From the NCBI GenBank assembly GCA_963765875.1, contig CAVXYK010000007.1, forward strand, positions 492,910-556,909: a stretch of 64,000 bases of DNA, written 5' to 3'. Position numbers and translations under genes: made by a program. Each line of letters opens with the position of its first letter. The first letter of the stretch is position 1. The notes under the pieces were generated by a model. The model worked only from the letters and a program-made list of their open reading frames with translations. It did not search any database and was not told where the DNA came from. Below are positions 52,679 to 62,212 of the stretch, piece by piece. This stretch comes from JAWKOK01 sp963765875. Lineage in GTDB: Bacteria; Chloroflexota; Anaerolineae; Caldilineales; Caldilineaceae.

Positions 52679-54330
52679 TGACGACCTCGTTCTTCTTGTC
52701 CTAAGATGATGCCGATACTGAACGCCGAAACGGCCAGTAGCAGCAATGAAGGGGCGGCGGCCCTTGCAAAAAACGCTTCGTCGGCTGCCGCCCATATCTG
52801 CGTGGCCAGGGTTGAGAAGCCTGTCGGGCCCAGCAGTAACGTCGCCGGCAGTTCTTTGATTGTTGACATAAAAACAAGTGCCGCTCCCGCCCAGATGCCT
52901 GGCCGGAGCAGGGGGATGGTGATAATCCACAAGGTCTGCCTGCGATTGAGCCCCATGCTGCGCCCGGCTTCTTCCAAGCGCGGGCTAATCTGAAGGAGGC
53001 CCGAGCGAACGTTGCCCACTGCCTGGGGCAGAAAGCGCACATTGTAGGCAAATACCAGCATGATGAACGTCTGATAGAGCGCCGGTGCATAGTTGGCGCC
53101 AAAGAAGACAAGGCTGAGCGCTATCACAATGCCTGGCAGCCCGAAGCCCAGGTAGATCGATTGGCTGACGAGTAAACTGTAGCGTCCTGGGTAACGTACT
53201 ACCAGGTAGCCGACGGGCAGCGCGAGGAGAATGGCCGTCGCCGCCGCCGCGCTGGCTGCTTTGATGCTATTGAGCATTGCCCCCCAGATTGGGAGCAATG
53301 ATTCACCGGCGGCCAGGCCGCGCACCAGCCAGTAGATGACAACGCTCGTCGGCAGCACCAGGGCGATGGTCACAACGAGTGCACACAGCGCCAGGGCGGG
53401 CCAGGTCCAGCCGCCCAGCGCGATCCTCCGGGCGGCCCGCGCCGTGCCCACGCCGGTGCGATAGAGGCTCTGGCGGCCCTGGAAGCGCTGCGCGCTGAAA
53501 AGCAGTAGGATAGTCAGTATCACCAGAACCAGCGAGAGCAACGAGGCCAGGCTGCGGTCAAAGCTGCTCAGATATTGCATGTAGATGACGCGTGTGAAGC
53601 TGTTATAGCGCATGATCGAAACAGCGCCGAAATCGCTGAGGACATAGAGTGACACGAGCAGCGAGCCTGCGACGATGGAGGGTCGCAAGGCAGGCATCGT
53701 CACTTTGCGAAAGGTCTGCCAGGGGCCGTAGCCCAGGTTGCGAGCTGCTTCCTCAAGCGCTGGATCGAGATTGCGCAGACCGGCTCGAATGCTCAGCAAG
53801 AGATAGGGGTACGTGAAGACGGTCAGCACCCAGGCTGTGCCTGGTAAGCCGTAGATTGACGGTAGGCGCTCTATGCCCATGGGTTCCAGCCAGCCCTGGA
53901 CGATTCCCCTGGGTCCGATCATGGCCACGAAGGCATAGCCGCCGACATAACTTGGAAAGACCAGCGGCAGAGCAGTCAGGACGCTCCAAATGCGGCGTCC
54001 AGGCAGGTCTGTGCGCACAGTGAGCCAGGCCAGGGGCAGGGCGACCACAAGCGAAATCGCTGTGACGATGACCGCTAGCGATATACTATTGAAGATAACG
54101 ATGGGTGTGCGTCGTTGGGCGAGCAAGCTGAAGGCATCGACGCCGATACCAAGCGAGCGGAAGACAAGGTAGATCAAGGGCAGGAGCATGGCAGCCGCGA
54201 TGAGTCCGGCGAGGACATTGAGCAGCATGTGGGCTTGCGAAATGTTGGTAGCTCGAACTCGACGCAACAACGGCGTCGTCAAAGTGCTGTTACTCTGCAT
54301 AGGAGCCTGTGTCTGATTTAGATTTTGCAC
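52675..54330 (-). CDS. Fbp/ThiP-type fused ABC permease
   Basis: 551 residues, about 12 membrane segments in two halves. EAA loops: EEAARNLGYGPWQTFRKVTMPAL in the first half and EEAGRSMGLNRRQTLWIITIPLL in the second. This layout is that of FbpB/SfuB ferric-iron and ThiP permeases. It is distinct in sequence from the riboswitch-controlled ThiP at 28.7 kb, and no thiamine riboswitch precedes it. A 220-base gap upstream shows no recognised regulatory element. Confidence 0.88.
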   Translation of the reverse strand: MQNLNQTQAPMQSNSTLTTPLLRRVRATNISQAHMLLNVLAGLIAAAMLLPLIYLVFRSLGIGVDAFSLLAQRRTPIVIFNSISLAVIVTAISLVVALPLAWLTVRTDLPGRRIWSVLTALPLVFPSYVGGYAFVAMIGPRGIVQGWLEPMGIERLPSIYGLPGTAWVLTVFTYPYLLLSIRAGLRNLDPALEEAARNLGYGPWQTFRKVTMPALRPSIVAGSLLVSLYVLSDFGAVSIMRYNSFTRVIYMQYLSSFDRSLASLLSLVLVILTILLLFSAQRFQGRQSLYRTGVGTARAARRIALGGWTWPALALCALVVTIALVLPTSVVIYWLVRGLAAGESLLPIWGAMLNSIKAASAAAATAILLALPVGYLVVRYPGRYSLLVSQSIYLGFGLPGIVIALSLVFFGANYAPALYQTFIMLVFAYNVRFLPQAVGNVRSGLLQISPRLEEAGRSMGLNRRQTLWIITIPLLRPGIWAGAALVFMSTIKELPATLLLGPTGFSTLATQIWAAADEAFFARAAAPSLLLLAVSAFSIGIILGQEERGRH

Positions 54331-54550
54331 AAATATTTCGCATAGTCAAAACAACCTATCAATTACATCCTGATAGAACAAACCCAAATAGAAAAAAGTC
54401 ACAATAATCACCATCATGTAGGTATAGTTTTAGAAGCTCAACCCCTGCCAATCCTATCAGGTGGTGTGTACTCAGTGAAGTACGCGTTGCTACAGTGGGG
54501 ATGATTGCAGTGCGAGTGGTTTTGCCTGACGGTATTTTCCAGCGCTATCT

Positions 54551-55111
54551 TTAGGCGCTTTCCGAATCCACTGCCCGATCTGCCGGCTCGCTGCCGCGAT
54601 GGATGCCGTAGGATCGCATGGTGGCGGGCCAGAAAAGCCATATCAGCCCAATGATCGGTTGAAAGAAGGGGAAGTATCCATAGTCCTCACCGAAATGGCG
54701 CCAGACGGTGCTTCCCACTGTGGCCGGGTCGATGTAGCTCCAGATCCCGACAACCAACGACATGCAGGTCTCAAATCCGAGAGCGGCGACAGAGAGCCAC
54801 CAGGACCAGCGCCGCCGATACCCAAAGCCGATGGCTGCAACTAGGTATGAGAGCGCAGCGATGCCGCTCATCATGGCGGGTGCGTAATAGGTGACACCTT
54901 CCTTGAAGAAGAGTTGATAGATGGCGCGCACGCCGGTGGAGAGCGCCAGCACTGGATATGAGACGGCCAGGATATAGCCGGCAGCGCTAACCAGACTTGC
55001 CATGAGCGACTCTTCTGTCGCTTCGGCTATCATGCGTTGGGTTTCAGCCGCACCATTTTCTGGCGCGGCCTGTGATCCAGGGTCCAAGTTCTGATGATCT
55101 GACGGCTTCAT
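54551..55111 (-). CDS. Hypothetical four-helix membrane protein
   Basis: 186 residues. A polar, acidic N-terminus of about 36 residues is followed by four hydrophobic segments (ASLVSAAGYILAVSYPVLAL, APAMMSGIAALSYLVAAIGF, WWLSVAALGFETCMSLVVGIW, FQPIIGLIWLFWPATM). An RRRWSWWL turn lies between two of them. No family name is recognised. It follows thrH by nine bases and is probably co-transcribed. The reading frame is convincing by hydropathy and codon use. Confidence 0.7.
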   Translation of the reverse strand: MKPSDHQNLDPGSQAAPENGAAETQRMIAEATEESLMASLVSAAGYILAVSYPVLALSTGVRAIYQLFFKEGVTYYAPAMMSGIAALSYLVAAIGFGYRRRWSWWLSVAALGFETCMSLVVGIWSYIDPATVGSTVWRHFGEDYGYFPFFQPIIGLIWLFWPATMRSYGIHRGSEPADRAVDSESA

Positions 55112-55119
55112 GACTGGGG

Positions 55120-55747
55120 CTAGCCTTCGGAATTGAGAAAACGATCGATGTGAAGTCGAAGCTCATCGTATTGGGTGGTGACCGGAAATCCGGGGTAGTC
55201 AGCGATGACGTTTTCCGGCGGTCGGAAGAGAACGCCCTGATTGGCCACACCGAGCATAGTCGTATCGTTGTAGGAGTCACCAAACGATAGCACCCTGAAG
55301 CCAGTCTCGCGCAGGGCTTCGACAGTCCGACGCTTGCTGTCCTTGCAGCGTAGATGATATCCTGAGATCATCCCCTGGTCGTCGGTGACCAATTTGGTGT
55401 GCAAAGATTGTCGGGTATTCGAGCTTGGGCATAAACGGCTCAACAAACTGGTAGAAGCTATCGGTCAAGATAATCAACTGTGTCCGCTCGCGAATCCAGT
55501 TGATGAAGTCGACTGCTTCCGGCAGTGGCTCCATCCCGGCAATCACATCCTGAATGTCTCCCAACGTGAGATTGTGTTCACGCAGGACTGACATTCGATA
55601 GTTCATCAGCTCATCATAATCGACAATGTCACGCGTGGTAAGCATTAGGCGTTCAATGCCTGTTGCATTGGCCACAGCGATCCAGACTTCGGGAATGAAA
55701 ACGCCTTCAAGATCCGCGGTGACCAATGCAGGCAATTGGGATGCCAT
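55120..55747 (-). pseudogene. thrH: ThrH-like phosphoserine phosphatase / homoserine phosphotransferase, frameshifted
   Basis: HAD-superfamily protein. The N-terminal piece (ATG 55747, GGAG upstream) has VTADLEGVFIPEVW with the nucleophile Asp, then LILTDSFYQFVEPFMPKLEYPTIFAH. The frame breaks at about 55398 and resumes as KLVTDDQGMISGYHLRCKDSKRR, with VLSFGDSYNDTTML completing the HAD site. One extra C in CACCAAA explains it; total 628 nt is 209 codons plus one base. ThrH dephosphorylates phosphoserine and can transfer the phosphate to homoserine. VTADLEG in place of DxDxT is typical of ThrH. Confidence 0.88.
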
Positions 55748-55865
55748 TCGATGATTCTCCAAATTTTCCTAAATTCAATGTATGATTGACAGGCAAAGCG
55801 TTAGCCAGGCCAATGCAGCAGTCTACCAAATTCGAGAATCATTTTCCAATCAGGTATTCACTGAT

Positions 55866-55893
55866 TTGACACCTGGCTCAGATTCGGTAAAAT
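55866..55893 (+). promoter_or_regulatory. Promoter of the hem cluster
   Basis: Perfect TTGACA (55866-55871), 16-base spacer, TAAAAT (55888-55893), about 60 bases before hemA. A direct repeat CCTTAGATTT (twice, near 55905-55924) lies between the predicted start site and hemA. Confidence 0.65.
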
Positions 55894-55952
55894 TTTCACA
55901 AATCCTTAGATTTCCTTAGATTTTAACCCTTTTCATACGGTTTGTGTCGTAT

Positions 55953-57425
55953 ATGCGAAAACCTCAGCTCTTTTGCCTCGGTCTTAGCCATCAGACTGCC
56001 TCTGTTGAGCTTCGTGAACAGATAGCTTGCACGCTTGATGACCTGCGTGCCGTCCAGAGTGCTTCAGGCCTTAGCCAAAACAGTTCCAGTGATTTCTCCG
56101 ATATTTTGGAGTTCGCGTTGCTTTCGACCTGCAACCGCTTCGAACTGTATGCGACGGTCGATGAATCTGTTGCTGACCCACGATCCCTACTTCTGCGATT
56201 CACCACGGCCGCAACTATGGTCGAACAGCGTGAAGTCAACGAGCACATCTATTGGCTCGAAGGCATGGAGGCGGTTGAACATCTGGCGCGGGTGGCGGCC
56301 GGTATCGAGTCGCTGGTTCTGGGCGAATCGCAGATTCTAGGTCAGGTTTCTCGAGCCTATTCGGTTGCGGTTTCGAAACACACCCTGGGCCCCGTTTTGG
56401 ATGCCACTTTGCGCATGGGCATCCGTGTTGGGAAACGAGTCCATGCTGAGACGATTATCAGCAGTGGCTCGGTCAGCATCAGCTCGGTCGCTGTGGGCAC
56501 TGCCGACAGTGTGATGGGGCCGCTAAGCCGGCGAAGGGTGCTTGTCATCGGTCTTGGCGAAATGGGCATTCAGACGCTCAAGGCGCTGCGCGGCCGGGGC
56601 GTCTCTGATATTATCCTCGCCAATCGCACACGATCTCGGGCCGAGCGCTTTGCAAAAGAGCAAGGCATGAGCATCTGTTCACTTTCCGATCTGCCCGATG
56701 CCCTCTGTTCTGCAGATGTCGTCATCAGCGCCACTGGCGCACCCGGCTTCCTCATCGATCACAAGATGGTTGAGGAGGCCCAGCGCCGGCGAGACGAGCG
56801 ACCACTTCTGCTCATTGATATTGCTGTGCCGCGCGATATCGATCCGGCGATTTCAGAGCTTCCGGGCGTTCGGTTTTTTGGTATCGACCATCTGAACCGG
56901 GGCGTTGACGATGCGCTCGCACTTCGACAAGGTGAGATTCCACGGGCTGACGCCATTGTTGCGGACGAGTGCACCAAGTTTGAATCCGAAATGCGACGCC
57001 TGGCAGTGGAACCAATCGTCGCCGATTTCCGCCTCAGGGCTGAGGAAGTGCGCAGACAAGAGCTCGACCGGACACTGCGCTTCATCGGCCCGGATCTGGA
57101 CGAAGCGACACGGGATCATATTCAGCATCTGACACATGCGTTGGTCAACAAGCTGCTGCACGAACCCACGATTCGTCTCAAGGAAAAGGCGACCGATGGC
57201 GAAGCAGAGGAGCTACTGCCCGTATTTCAAGATCTGTTTGGGCTCCCGGCCACTAATGGGGCTATCGATCCCGCTAGCGGTTCCGTTTCTAACGGTGTCG
57301 CCAGTGTCACCAGCGGCGTCAATGATCACGAACCCATTGACCTCCCCCGGGACTACGATTTGGATAGCGAGACCACTCAGTATCAATCCCTCGAATCGCA
57401 AATAAATGGAAGTGCGCTACAGTGA
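55953..57425 (+). CDS. hemA: Glutamyl-tRNA reductase
   Basis: 490 residues from ATG 55953 (GTG nine bases earlier possible; neither has a clear ribosome site). It reduces glutamyl-tRNA to glutamate-1-semialdehyde with NADPH, the committed step of the C5 heme route. CLGLSHQTASVELRE, LSTCNRFELY with the catalytic Cys, GESQILGQV, VLVIGLGEMG (NADPH fold) and the C-terminal dimerisation helix region are present. An unusual C-terminal tail of about 70 Ser/Asp/Asn-rich residues follows the normal end. First gene of an eight-gene heme cluster; overlaps hemC. Confidence 0.95.
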   Translation: MRKPQLFCLGLSHQTASVELREQIACTLDDLRAVQSASGLSQNSSSDFSDILEFALLSTCNRFELYATVDESVADPRSLLLRFTTAATMVEQREVNEHIYWLEGMEAVEHLARVAAGIESLVLGESQILGQVSRAYSVAVSKHTLGPVLDATLRMGIRVGKRVHAETIISSGSVSISSVAVGTADSVMGPLSRRRVLVIGLGEMGIQTLKALRGRGVSDIILANRTRSRAERFAKEQGMSICSLSDLPDALCSADVVISATGAPGFLIDHKMVEEAQRRRDERPLLLIDIAVPRDIDPAISELPGVRFFGIDHLNRGVDDALALRQGEIPRADAIVADECTKFESEMRRLAVEPIVADFRLRAEEVRRQELDRTLRFIGPDLDEATRDHIQHLTHALVNKLLHEPTIRLKEKATDGEAEELLPVFQDLFGLPATNGAIDPASGSVSNGVASVTSGVNDHEPIDLPRDYDLDSETTQYQSLESQINGSALQ

Positions 57426-58339
57426 CGACTGTTTCGTTACGCGTGGGCAGCCGTATGTCCGCCTTGGCCATGTGGCAGACGCAGCGCGTCATATCATTGC
57501 TTGAGTCCGCCTGGCCACAGCTAACCTGCCGGATTATCCCCTACAACACAAAAGGTGATCGTACGCTTGACAAGGCGTTGCCTGCCATTGGCGGCAAGGG
57601 ACTCTTTACGGCCGAGTTGGAGGCAGCTTTGCGCGATGATGTGATCGACATCGCCGTCCACTCGCTCAAAGATCTGCCGGTTGAAAACGCGCCTGGTACG
57701 CTCCTGGGCGCCATCTCGGATAGGGCGGATGTTCGCGATTGCCTGGTGTCGCGCAACGGGTGGACCCTCAACTCGTTGCCACAGGGCGCGATCATCGGCA
57801 CCAGCAGCACAAGGCGACAGGCGCAACTGCTGTCGCTTCGTCCAGATCTGGTTGTGCGATCGATTCGTGGCAATGTTGAGACGCGTATACGCAAGGTGCT
57901 CGAGGACGAGCTCTATCATGCCACAATTCTGGCCGCCGCCGGCGTCCGACGTCTGGAAAAAGACGTCGTGGTCACTGAGTGGCTCTCGACAGAGCAGATG
58001 CTGCCTGCGCCCGGCCAGGCAGCGCTGGCCATTCAGTGCCGAGAGAATGATGAGCAAACGCGTCGTCTTCTCGCCGCCATCCACAGCCAGGATGCTGCCC
58101 AGGCGGTGACGGCCGAGCGAACATTTCTGTCGGCATTGGGCGGTGGTTGCTCGTCACCCGTCGCTGCGTATGCGCGGTGGCACGGCGATAGCCTAATCTT
58201 GGAAGGTCTTGTTGGGTCTATCGATGGGGCACAACTCATTCGAGCTGAAGGCTCGGGCGTCGATGCAAGCGTACTCGGGGCGGCAGTAGCGGATGAAGTG
58301 ATGGCACAGGGTGCAGCGGAGTTGTTGAGCCATGGCTAG
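57422..58339 (+). CDS. hemC: Hydroxymethylbilane synthase (porphobilinogen deaminase)
   Basis: 305 residues from GTG 57422, which overlaps the hemA stop (GTGA). It polymerises four porphobilinogens to hydroxymethylbilane. Signatures: RVGSRMSALAMWQT, TKGDRTLDKALPAIGGKGLFTAELE, DIAVHSLKDLP (catalytic Asp), GTSSTRRQAQL and the dipyrromethane-attachment Cys in LGGGCSSPVAAYA. Intact and typical in length. Confidence 0.97.
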   Translation: MTTVSLRVGSRMSALAMWQTQRVISLLESAWPQLTCRIIPYNTKGDRTLDKALPAIGGKGLFTAELEAALRDDVIDIAVHSLKDLPVENAPGTLLGAISDRADVRDCLVSRNGWTLNSLPQGAIIGTSSTRRQAQLLSLRPDLVVRSIRGNVETRIRKVLEDELYHATILAAAGVRRLEKDVVVTEWLSTEQMLPAPGQAALAIQCRENDEQTRRLLAAIHSQDAAQAVTAERTFLSALGGGCSSPVAAYARWHGDSLILEGLVGSIDGAQLIRAEGSGVDASVLGAAVADEVMAQGAAELLSHG

Positions 58340-59141
58340 CTCACTGGCCGGCAAGCGAGTCGTCATCACGCGCAGCGCGCAGCAGTCCGCCTCATTTTGC
58401 GCGCGGATTCGCGCCCTGGACGGCGTCCCCATCGTCTTCCCCACGATTGAAACGGTCTCATTGGAAGCGCCTCAACTCGACCGTGCCCTTGCCGACATCG
58501 ACCATTTTGACTGGCTGCTCTTCACCAGCGTCAACGCGGTTCATTTCTTCTGTCAGCGATTCGTCGGTCATGGTCTCCCCTGTTCTTCACAACCCGATCA
58601 TCTTCCGCGCATCGCTGCCGTCGGTCCAGTCACGGCCGATGCTTTGCGCAAGCAAGGCCTCCAGCCTGAACTCATCCCGTCGGTCAACACTGGCGAGGAA
58701 TTAGCGCGCTCCCTGGGTGATCTGACCGGCAAGGAAGTTCTGTTGCCGCGTGCAAGAGCAGGAAGGCCCGAAATCGTTGACGTCTTGTCTGCGTTGGGTG
58801 CTACGGTCTACGACATTGCCCTGTACGAGACGGTCGCGACCAATCCCTCAGCCGAGGCGATGGCTGAAATTGCGGTAGGCGTCGATGTGCTGACCTTTAC
58901 GAGTCCTTCGACTGCCATCAACTTCTTTGAGATGGTTGAACCAGGCGCCGTCGCCTCGGCCGTTGTGGCCTGCATTGGCCCAACGACCGCTGACGCAGTC
59001 TGTGCCTTGGGCGTGCACGTCGATGTTGTGCCGTCTAGCTACACTGTGAGCGACATGGTGGATGCCTTGGCAGACTACTTCACTCACGGCAACCATTCTT
59101 CACGAAAACCATCAATGCTTGAGGATAGCGCCATCGCATGA
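58332..59141 (+). CDS. hemD: Uroporphyrinogen-III synthase
   Basis: 269 residues; the start ATG lies inside the last codons of hemC (8-base overlap). HemD closes and rearranges hydroxymethylbilane to uroporphyrinogen III. The family is divergent, but GKRVVITRSAQQSASFCARI, WLLFTSVNAVHFF, AAVGPVTADALRKQGLQPELIP, LPRARAGRPEIVDVLSALGATVYDIALYETV, LTFTSPSTAINFF and CIGPTTADAVCALG match its two-lobed pattern. Context fixes the call. Confidence 0.93.
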   Translation: MASSLAGKRVVITRSAQQSASFCARIRALDGVPIVFPTIETVSLEAPQLDRALADIDHFDWLLFTSVNAVHFFCQRFVGHGLPCSSQPDHLPRIAAVGPVTADALRKQGLQPELIPSVNTGEELARSLGDLTGKEVLLPRARAGRPEIVDVLSALGATVYDIALYETVATNPSAEAMAEIAVGVDVLTFTSPSTAINFFEMVEPGAVASAVVACIGPTTADAVCALGVHVDVVPSSYTVSDMVDALADYFTHGNHSSRKPSMLEDSAIA

Positions 59142-60181
59142 AGGAGCATTTGAACATGCCGGCTCAACCTGAACTGATCCACCGTCCTCGACGGCTACGC
59201 CACTCGGCCGGTCTACGTTCGATGGTTCGAGAGACTGAATTGTCGCCGGCCGATTTTATCTATCCGCTCTTTGTGACCCACGGCGAGGGCGTGCGAGACG
59301 AGATCGCATCCATGCCCGGCGTCTATCAGCTCTCGGTTGACCAGATGGCGGGCGAGGCGCATGAGTTGGCCGCGCTCGGCATCCCTGCCGTTGTGCTTTT
59401 TGGGCTTCCGGCCAGCAAGGATCCTGTCGGCCTGGAGAACTTCTCGCCTGAGGGCATTGTCCAGCAGGCGACACGTGCGCTCAAAGCGGCAATACCAGAC
59501 CTCATCGTCGTAACGGACGTCTGTCTCTGCGAGTACACCGACCACGGCCATTGTGGCCTCCTCCATCATCGCGAAGGCGGCAATGCTCATGGATCGCTTG
59601 AGGAAGGCTATGTCCTCAATGACGAGACGTTGGATATCTTGATCGATGTCGCCGTCTCGCATGCTGAGGCCGGGGCCGATATCGTAGCACCCAGCGGGAT
59701 GATGGATGGCATGGTTGCGGCGATTCGCCGCGGTCTAGACGCGGCCGGGTACTCTCATATCCCGATCATGTCCTATGCCGTGAAATACGCATCGTCGTTC
59801 TACGGTCCCTTCCGCGATGCTGCCGAGGGTGCGCCCAAGTTTGGCGACCGCAAGACCCATCAGATGGATCCGGCCAACGTGCGTGAGGCCCTCCGCGAGG
59901 CGGCGCTCGACGTCGATGAAGGGGCCGACTTCCTGATGGTTAAGCCGGCGCTGGCCTATCTGGATGTGATCAGCCGGGTCCATGAAGCCCTCCCCCAGTT
60001 ACCCATGGTTGCCTACAATGTGAGCGGCGAGTACGCTATGCTCAAGGCAGCTATCGCTAACGGCTGGCTCGACAAATCCGCCATTTTGGAAACGCTGCTC
60101 TCGTTCAAACGAGCCGGGGCCGATCTGATTATTACCTATCATGCCAAAGAAGCGGCAGGGTGGTTGAGGAATGGGGATTAG
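59138..60181 (+). CDS. hemB: Delta-aminolevulinic acid dehydratase (porphobilinogen synthase)
   Basis: 347 residues from ATG 59138 overlapping the hemD stop; ATG 59156 is an alternative with AAGGAG upstream. It condenses two ALA molecules to porphobilinogen. RPRRLRHSAGLRSMVRETELSPADFIYPLFV, the Cys-rich metal site VTDVCLCEYTDHGHCGLL (zinc type), SYAVKYASSFYGPFRDAA and MVKPALAYLD with the two catalytic lysines are present. The three Cys indicate a zinc enzyme. Followed by a hairpin of AATCCCC type. Confidence 0.96.
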   Translation: MKEHLNMPAQPELIHRPRRLRHSAGLRSMVRETELSPADFIYPLFVTHGEGVRDEIASMPGVYQLSVDQMAGEAHELAALGIPAVVLFGLPASKDPVGLENFSPEGIVQQATRALKAAIPDLIVVTDVCLCEYTDHGHCGLLHHREGGNAHGSLEEGYVLNDETLDILIDVAVSHAEAGADIVAPSGMMDGMVAAIRRGLDAAGYSHIPIMSYAVKYASSFYGPFRDAAEGAPKFGDRKTHQMDPANVREALREAALDVDEGADFLMVKPALAYLDVISRVHEALPQLPMVAYNVSGEYAMLKAAIANGWLDKSAILETLLSFKRAGADLIITYHAKEAAGWLRNGD

Positions 60182-60182
60182 T

Positions 60183-60225
60183 GAATGGGGATTGGGCAAG
60201 AGCCTCAAGTCACCAATCCCCATTC
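60183..60225. repeat. AATCCCC-type hairpin between hemB and hemQ
   Basis: GAATGGGGATTGG (60183-60195) pairs exactly with CCAATCCCCATTC (60213-60225); loop of 17. It begins two bases after the hemB stop. An additional partial repeat ATGGGGATTAGTG precedes. No T tract, so it is probably an mRNA punctuation or stability element rather than a terminator. Confidence 0.7.
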
Positions 60226-60262
60226 CCCATTCTGCCAATCACTTCATCAGGAGAACACACAT

Positions 60263-61012
60263 ATGATTCCAAAAGGTACACTCGACCGCCAGGCGGCCGG
60301 CGGCGATGAGATTCTCGATATCAGTGAGCGCGGTCGCAATGCAGACGGCGAGGTGATCTACTCAAATCGTCGCCTCTTTGTTCAGATGTTGGCCTTCGGC
60401 GACTGCACGGATACGCAACCGCTGGTCGATGCCCTGGCCGATGCCGGCTTGCCTGCGACGCTCTATGTGGATCTCAACGACCCGCGCGGGGTTGGCCTTC
60501 TCACGTATAGCGAGGACCCGTCGTTCTTTGTCGATGAACTGCGCGACTTCTTGCTGCAGCCGCCTTTTCTCGATCTGGCGCCAAAGCCCGAGTACACCAT
60601 GTTTGGCCGCACCTACTCGATCGGCTATGAGGCGGACTTGGTTGCGACGCTTGTCGAGAGGCCTCGCCACCGTATCACGGATCCCGAGATCCCGTGGGCT
60701 GTCTGGTATCCGCTGCGCCGTTCAGGCAGCTTTGAGCAATTGTCGGGTGAGGAGCAGCGCAAGGCCCTCATGGAACATGGCGGCATCGGCAGAGCCTATG
60801 GGCGAGCCGGGCTGGGCACCGATATCCGACTGGCCTGTCATGGGTTGACCAAGGACGACAATGACTTCGTGGTCGCACTCATCGGCAGCGAGCTGATGCC
60901 GCTTTCGTCAATTGTGCAGCGCATGCGCAAGACAATACAGACATCCCAACATATGGAAAAGATGGGGCCCTTCTTTGTGGGCAAGGCCATCTGGCAGAAC
61001 GAGGTCAAGTAG
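60263..61012 (+). CDS. hemQ: Coproheme decarboxylase HemQ (chlorite dismutase family)
   Basis: 249 residues from ATG 60263, eight bases after CAGGAGAA. It belongs to the chlorite-dismutase-like family: FVQMLAFG, LYVDLNDPRGVGLLTYSEDP, WAVWYPLRRSGSFEQLSGEEQRKALMEHG, and a C-terminal DNDFVVALIGSELMPLSSIVQRMRKTIQTSQHM. No signal peptide and no sign of chlorite-dismutase specific residues; location between hemB and hemE argues for HemQ, which decarboxylates coproheme to heme with H2O2 in the coproporphyrin route. Catalytic Tyr and heme-ligand His cannot be assigned with certainty by eye. Confidence 0.88.
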   Translation: MIPKGTLDRQAAGGDEILDISERGRNADGEVIYSNRRLFVQMLAFGDCTDTQPLVDALADAGLPATLYVDLNDPRGVGLLTYSEDPSFFVDELRDFLLQPPFLDLAPKPEYTMFGRTYSIGYEADLVATLVERPRHRITDPEIPWAVWYPLRRSGSFEQLSGEEQRKALMEHGGIGRAYGRAGLGTDIRLACHGLTKDDNDFVVALIGSELMPLSSIVQRMRKTIQTSQHMEKMGPFFVGKAIWQNEVK

Positions 61013-61019
61013 AGAACTC

Positions 61020-62108
61020 ATGACACATCCATTCGCATCAAGATCCGCGCCCGATTTAGCCGAATTGCCGGAACCGACGGCCCCCTTCCTGCGCGCTTGT
61101 CGTGGCCTGGAGACCGACTACACGCCCATCTGGTTCATGCGGCAGGCCGGTCGTTACATGGCAGAGTATCGCGCCCTGCGTGCCGAGCACGACATGCTGG
61201 AGATGATCTTCACGCCGGAGCTGGCGGCCGAGGTCACGCTGCAGCCGGTTGACGCCATCGGCATCGATGCAGCCATCATCTTCGCCGATATTCTTCCGCC
61301 GCTCATTGGCATGGGGCTATACCTCGAGTTCGTGCCCGGCAAGGGGCCGGTCATCGACAACACGTTGACCACCACCTACGACATCGACATGCTGGCCACG
61401 CCGCCTGCAGAAGAGACGCTGGCCCCCACGCTCAAAGCCATTGAGATGGTGGCTGCCGAGTTGGCGCCCAAGAACATCCCGCTCATCGGCTTCGCCGGCG
61501 CGCCGTTTACGCTTGCCTCCTATGCCATCGAGGGTGGCGGCAGTAAGAACTACGCCAAGGTCAAGACGCTGATGTACAGTGAGCCTGCCGCCTGGCGACG
61601 GCTCATGGACAAGCTGGTGACCGTCCAGGCCGATTATATGATAAAACAGGCTCAGGCAGGCGCTAAGGCGCTGCAACTCTTCGATTCTTGGGCCGGTCTG
61701 GCGCTGGGTCAGTCCGACTACGCACGCTTCATTGCGCCCTACAACACCAAGCTCTTTGCCATGCTCAAGCGCGCCGGCGTGCCGACAGTCAATTTCAGCA
61801 CCGGCACCACCGCCTACCTTGAAGACGTAGCTGCCTGCGGCGGCGATGTCGTTGGCGTCGATTGGCGACTGCCTATCGACAGGGCATGGGAACGCATCGG
61901 CCATGATCGCCCAATCCAGGGCAATTTGGACCCCATTGCACTGCTGGCCCCATGGCGAGAACTCAAATATCAGATCGACGACATCCTGGCCCGAGCCAAC
62001 GGCCGACCCGGTCACATCTTCAATCTTGGCCACGGCATCCTACCCAGCACGTCACCGGACCAGGTGCGGCGGGTGGTTGATTACGTGCACGAGAAGACAG
62101 GAAAGTAG
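61020..62108 (+). CDS. hemE: Uroporphyrinogen decarboxylase
   Basis: 362 residues from ATG 61020, seven bases after hemQ. HemE decarboxylates uroporphyrinogen III to coproporphyrinogen III. PIWFMRQAGRYMAEYR, IIFADILPPLIGMG, GFAGAPFTLASYAIEGGGSKNY, LFDSWAGLAL and IQGNLDPIALLAP are hallmark blocks, with Arg and Asp of the active site. Intact. Confidence 0.97.
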   Translation: MTHPFASRSAPDLAELPEPTAPFLRACRGLETDYTPIWFMRQAGRYMAEYRALRAEHDMLEMIFTPELAAEVTLQPVDAIGIDAAIIFADILPPLIGMGLYLEFVPGKGPVIDNTLTTTYDIDMLATPPAEETLAPTLKAIEMVAAELAPKNIPLIGFAGAPFTLASYAIEGGGSKNYAKVKTLMYSEPAAWRRLMDKLVTVQADYMIKQAQAGAKALQLFDSWAGLALGQSDYARFIAPYNTKLFAMLKRAGVPTVNFSTGTTAYLEDVAACGGDVVGVDWRLPIDRAWERIGHDRPIQGNLDPIALLAPWRELKYQIDDILARANGRPGHIFNLGHGILPSTSPDQVRRVVDYVHEKTGK

Positions 62109-62110
62109 GA

Positions 62111-62182
62111 ATCAGGGAATGGTGATTGGGGATTGGGTGGCGAGCGTGCCTGTTCCCCAATCCCCAATCACCATTCCCTGAT
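62111..62182. repeat. 27-bp perfect hairpin between hemE and hemH
   Basis: 62111-62137 (ATCAGGGAATGG...GATTGGG) is fully complementary to 62156-62182, with an 18-nt loop. It starts two bases after the hemE stop. The same AATCCCC/CCATTCCC words make up the hairpins after hemB and hemH. Confidence 0.85.
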
Positions 62183-62212
62183 CACTAATAACCCTAAACG
62201 AAAGCAACTAAA

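Noticed and set aside
55953..55980. GTG upstream start for hemA
   Set aside because: It adds only three residues, has no ribosome site, and HemA family members begin near the ATG used.
60263..61012. Chlorite dismutase
   Set aside because: The fold is shared, but the gene is inside a heme cluster, has no signal peptide, and matches HemQ context.
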